Assembly (NCBI GenBank): GCA_023131705.1 | Contig: JAGLZG010000200.1 | Span: 1-12,197, forward strand | Length of the DNA stretch: 12,197 nucleotides | Direction of reading: 5' to 3' | Source of the DNA: Nanobdellota archaeon | Lineage (GTDB): Archaea > Nanobdellota > Nanobdellia > Woesearchaeales > B3-WOES | Part shown: piece after piece, positions 11,260 to 12,197 of the stretch | Layout: every line of letters begins with the position of its first letter | How positions within the stretch are numbered: position 1 is the stretch's first letter | The notes under the pieces: generated by a model | What the model was told of the DNA's origin: nothing | Database searches by the model: none | What the model saw: the letters and a program-made list of their open reading frames with translations, nothing else | Translations under genes and position numbers: made by a program

Positions 11260-11973
11260 TTAAATAATTACCTTAAACACAGGCGCTCTGTTAACATCCT
11301 CTACTGTTACCTTAACATCCTGGAACACTTCTTTTACACCATCTGACACAGTTATTCTCACAATATATGTCCCTTCCATATTATAGTCTGTCTCTTTTGT
11401 ATCAGAGTTCATCCATCCTGAATATGTAATTGTTATTGGTTTTCCCTCAGGATCCAGGGCTTTAGGCTCTAGTTTCAGTGTTTCACCCTCTTTAATTGTC
11501 ATATCCTTGATTTTCTCTAAAACAGGGGGCTTGTTTAGCTCTTCCACAACTATCTCTACTTCCTGGCTGCTCTCGCTTTTTCCATCTGAAGCAGTTATTA
11601 GTATTTTATATATTCCTGCATCCCCTTCTTTAGTCTGCCACTCGCCTTTCTCATCCAGAGGAGAGGCAAATTTATAGGTTATCTTGTCTCCATCCGGGTC
11701 AACTGCCTCCAGATTTGGGAAACTTACAAGCTCTCCCTCTTTTACATTTAATACGGGAGTTTCTTTTACCGGCTTTATTTCAATTTCTTCTGCCAATTCT
11801 TCAATATCTTCTACTAATTCTTCAACACCTTCTGTTTCTCCTTCAATAATCAACTCGCTGATATTAATATAAGAAATATCCTCTTCTTCTGTTTCAATTG
11901 GCATCAAATATTGACATCCACCTAAAAGCATTATAGACAATAAAAATACTCCAAAAACAACTCTTTTTTTCAT
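11260..11973 (-). CDS. Lipoprotein with Ig/cadherin-like repeats
   Basis: This 237-residue surface protein begins with a classical lipoprotein signal, MKKRVVFGVFLLSIMLLGGC, with the lipobox LGGC and lipidated Cys20. A Glu-rich linker follows (about 27-70). Two beta-sandwich repeats of the Ig/cadherin-like type come next. Repeat one (about 73-146) has VDPDGDKITYKF and ITASDGK. Repeat two (about 148-226) has PPVLEKIKDMTIKEGE, DPEGKPITITYSG and ITVSDGV. The end VEDVNRAPVFKVII looks like the opening strand of a third repeat, so the protein may be naturally short or cut down from a longer array. It is expected to be anchored outside the cell membrane and is a natural substrate for the LspA encoded at 2570-2995. 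GAGGTG lies 7 bases before the ATG and a TATA box is further upstream. No enzymatic domain is seen. Confidence 0.85.
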   Translation of the reverse strand: MKKRVVFGVFLLSIMLLGGCQYLMPIETEEEDISYINISELIIEGETEGVEELVEDIEELAEEIEIKPVKETPVLNVKEGELVSFPNLEAVDPDGDKITYKFASPLDEKGEWQTKEGDAGIYKILITASDGKSESSQEVEIVVEELNKPPVLEKIKDMTIKEGETLKLEPKALDPEGKPITITYSGWMNSDTKETDYNMEGTYIVRITVSDGVKEVFQDVKVTVEDVNRAPVFKVII

Positions 11974-11980
11974 TAAAAAC

Positions 11981-12028
11981 CACCTCAGGTATTGTTATTA
12001 TTCTAAAATACTAAACTCCTATTTAAAC
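11981..12028 (-). promoter_or_regulatory. Ribosome-binding site and TATA box for the lipoprotein gene
   Basis: On the minus strand GAGGTG (11981-11986) precedes the ATG at 11973 by 7 bases. GTTTAAAT (12021-12028) is a TATA box that would start transcription near 11998. Confidence 0.5.
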
Positions 12029-12081
12029 TTTTGTATAGTAAAAAATATAATAGAAAAAATCCTATTCTGGAATTTATGGGC

Positions 12082-12195
12082 TTATCTCCCAAAAAACCCT
12101 GTAATCTGCTCAACAACTGCCTTGAAGTCCATATCATTTCTAAAAAGCAGAATTAAAAAAATAATTGCAATTGCAAATACAATCCACCCTATCAT
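12082..12195 (-). CDS. Small membrane peptide, or the C-terminal end of a longer membrane protein
   Basis: An open frame of 37 codons ends at TAA 12082. It has one membrane helix, MIGWIVFAIAIIFLILLF (1-18), then a short charged tail, RNDMDFKAVVEQITGFFGR. The ATG at 12195 is only two bases from the window edge, so this may instead be the end of a larger protein that starts outside. The hydrophobic helix followed by an amphipathic tail looks protein-like and the frame is clean, but the short length leaves real doubt. The function is unknown. Confidence 0.5.
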   Translation of the reverse strand: MIGWIVFAIAIIFLILLFRNDMDFKAVVEQITGFFGR

Positions 12196-12197
12196 TC

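Noticed and set aside
1..12197. tRNA, rRNA, CRISPR array, insertion sequence or defence system
   Set aside because: No cloverleaf, repeat-spacer pattern, transposase, nuclease-helicase or toxin-antitoxin pair was found on either strand.

Overview
This window looks like chromosomal DNA from an AT-rich archaeon, most likely a DPANN-type lineage (Woesearchaeota-like is my guess, not proven). The reasons are archaeal information-processing genes (transcription factor B, initiation factor aIF1A, a ZPR1 zinc-finger protein, an EndoQ-type endonuclease, an archaeal HemK-type methyltransferase) and archaeal promoters. TATA boxes sit about 25 to 28 bases before several start codons, so many transcripts should be leaderless. 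A minority of genes carry a GGTG/GAGG ribosome-binding site. There is no rRNA, tRNA, CRISPR array, transposase or phage gene.

Layout. Positions 1-1125 (minus) hold a retropepsin-like peptidase of the RimB type followed by a RimK-type ATP-grasp ligase cut by the window edge, with a cluster of small hairpins between them. Positions 1126-1468 are a gene-free gap with a large two-hairpin element. Then come zpr1, a proline-rich coiled-coil protein and a signal peptidase II homologue (all plus), convergent with a membrane protein that ends in an Ada-like metal-binding domain. aIF1A (minus) and TFB (plus) diverge around 4030-4282. TFB converges on a short O6-alkylguanine-DNA methyltransferase, which follows an unrecognised gene on the minus strand. 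Positions 6104-7865 (minus) are a tight operon with 4-base overlaps: winged-helix protein, HemK-like methyltransferase, kinase-like protein. Thioredoxin and ferredoxin-thioredoxin reductase catalytic subunit form a two-gene plus-strand unit at 8008-8590, convergent with a membrane-anchored cupredoxin-like protein. EndoQ and a nitroreductase overlap by 4 bases at 9232-11063. The right end has a lipoprotein with two Ig/cadherin-like repeats and a very short membrane ORF, both minus.

Functional themes are protein modification (RimK/RimB, HemK-like methylation, kinase-like protein), DNA repair (EndoQ, alkyltransferase), redox chemistry (thioredoxin/FTR, nitroreductase, cupredoxin) and envelope biology (signal peptidase II with a lipoprotein candidate).

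The least explained signals are noncoding. Two elements (1205-1374 and 11083-11242) can each fold as two long hairpins enclosed by a closing stem. A third (9099-9189) consists of twin hairpins that share unpaired motifs but differ by paired, compensating changes in their stems. These three are the best candidates for undescribed structured RNAs or DNA elements. I could not run any folding or homology search.
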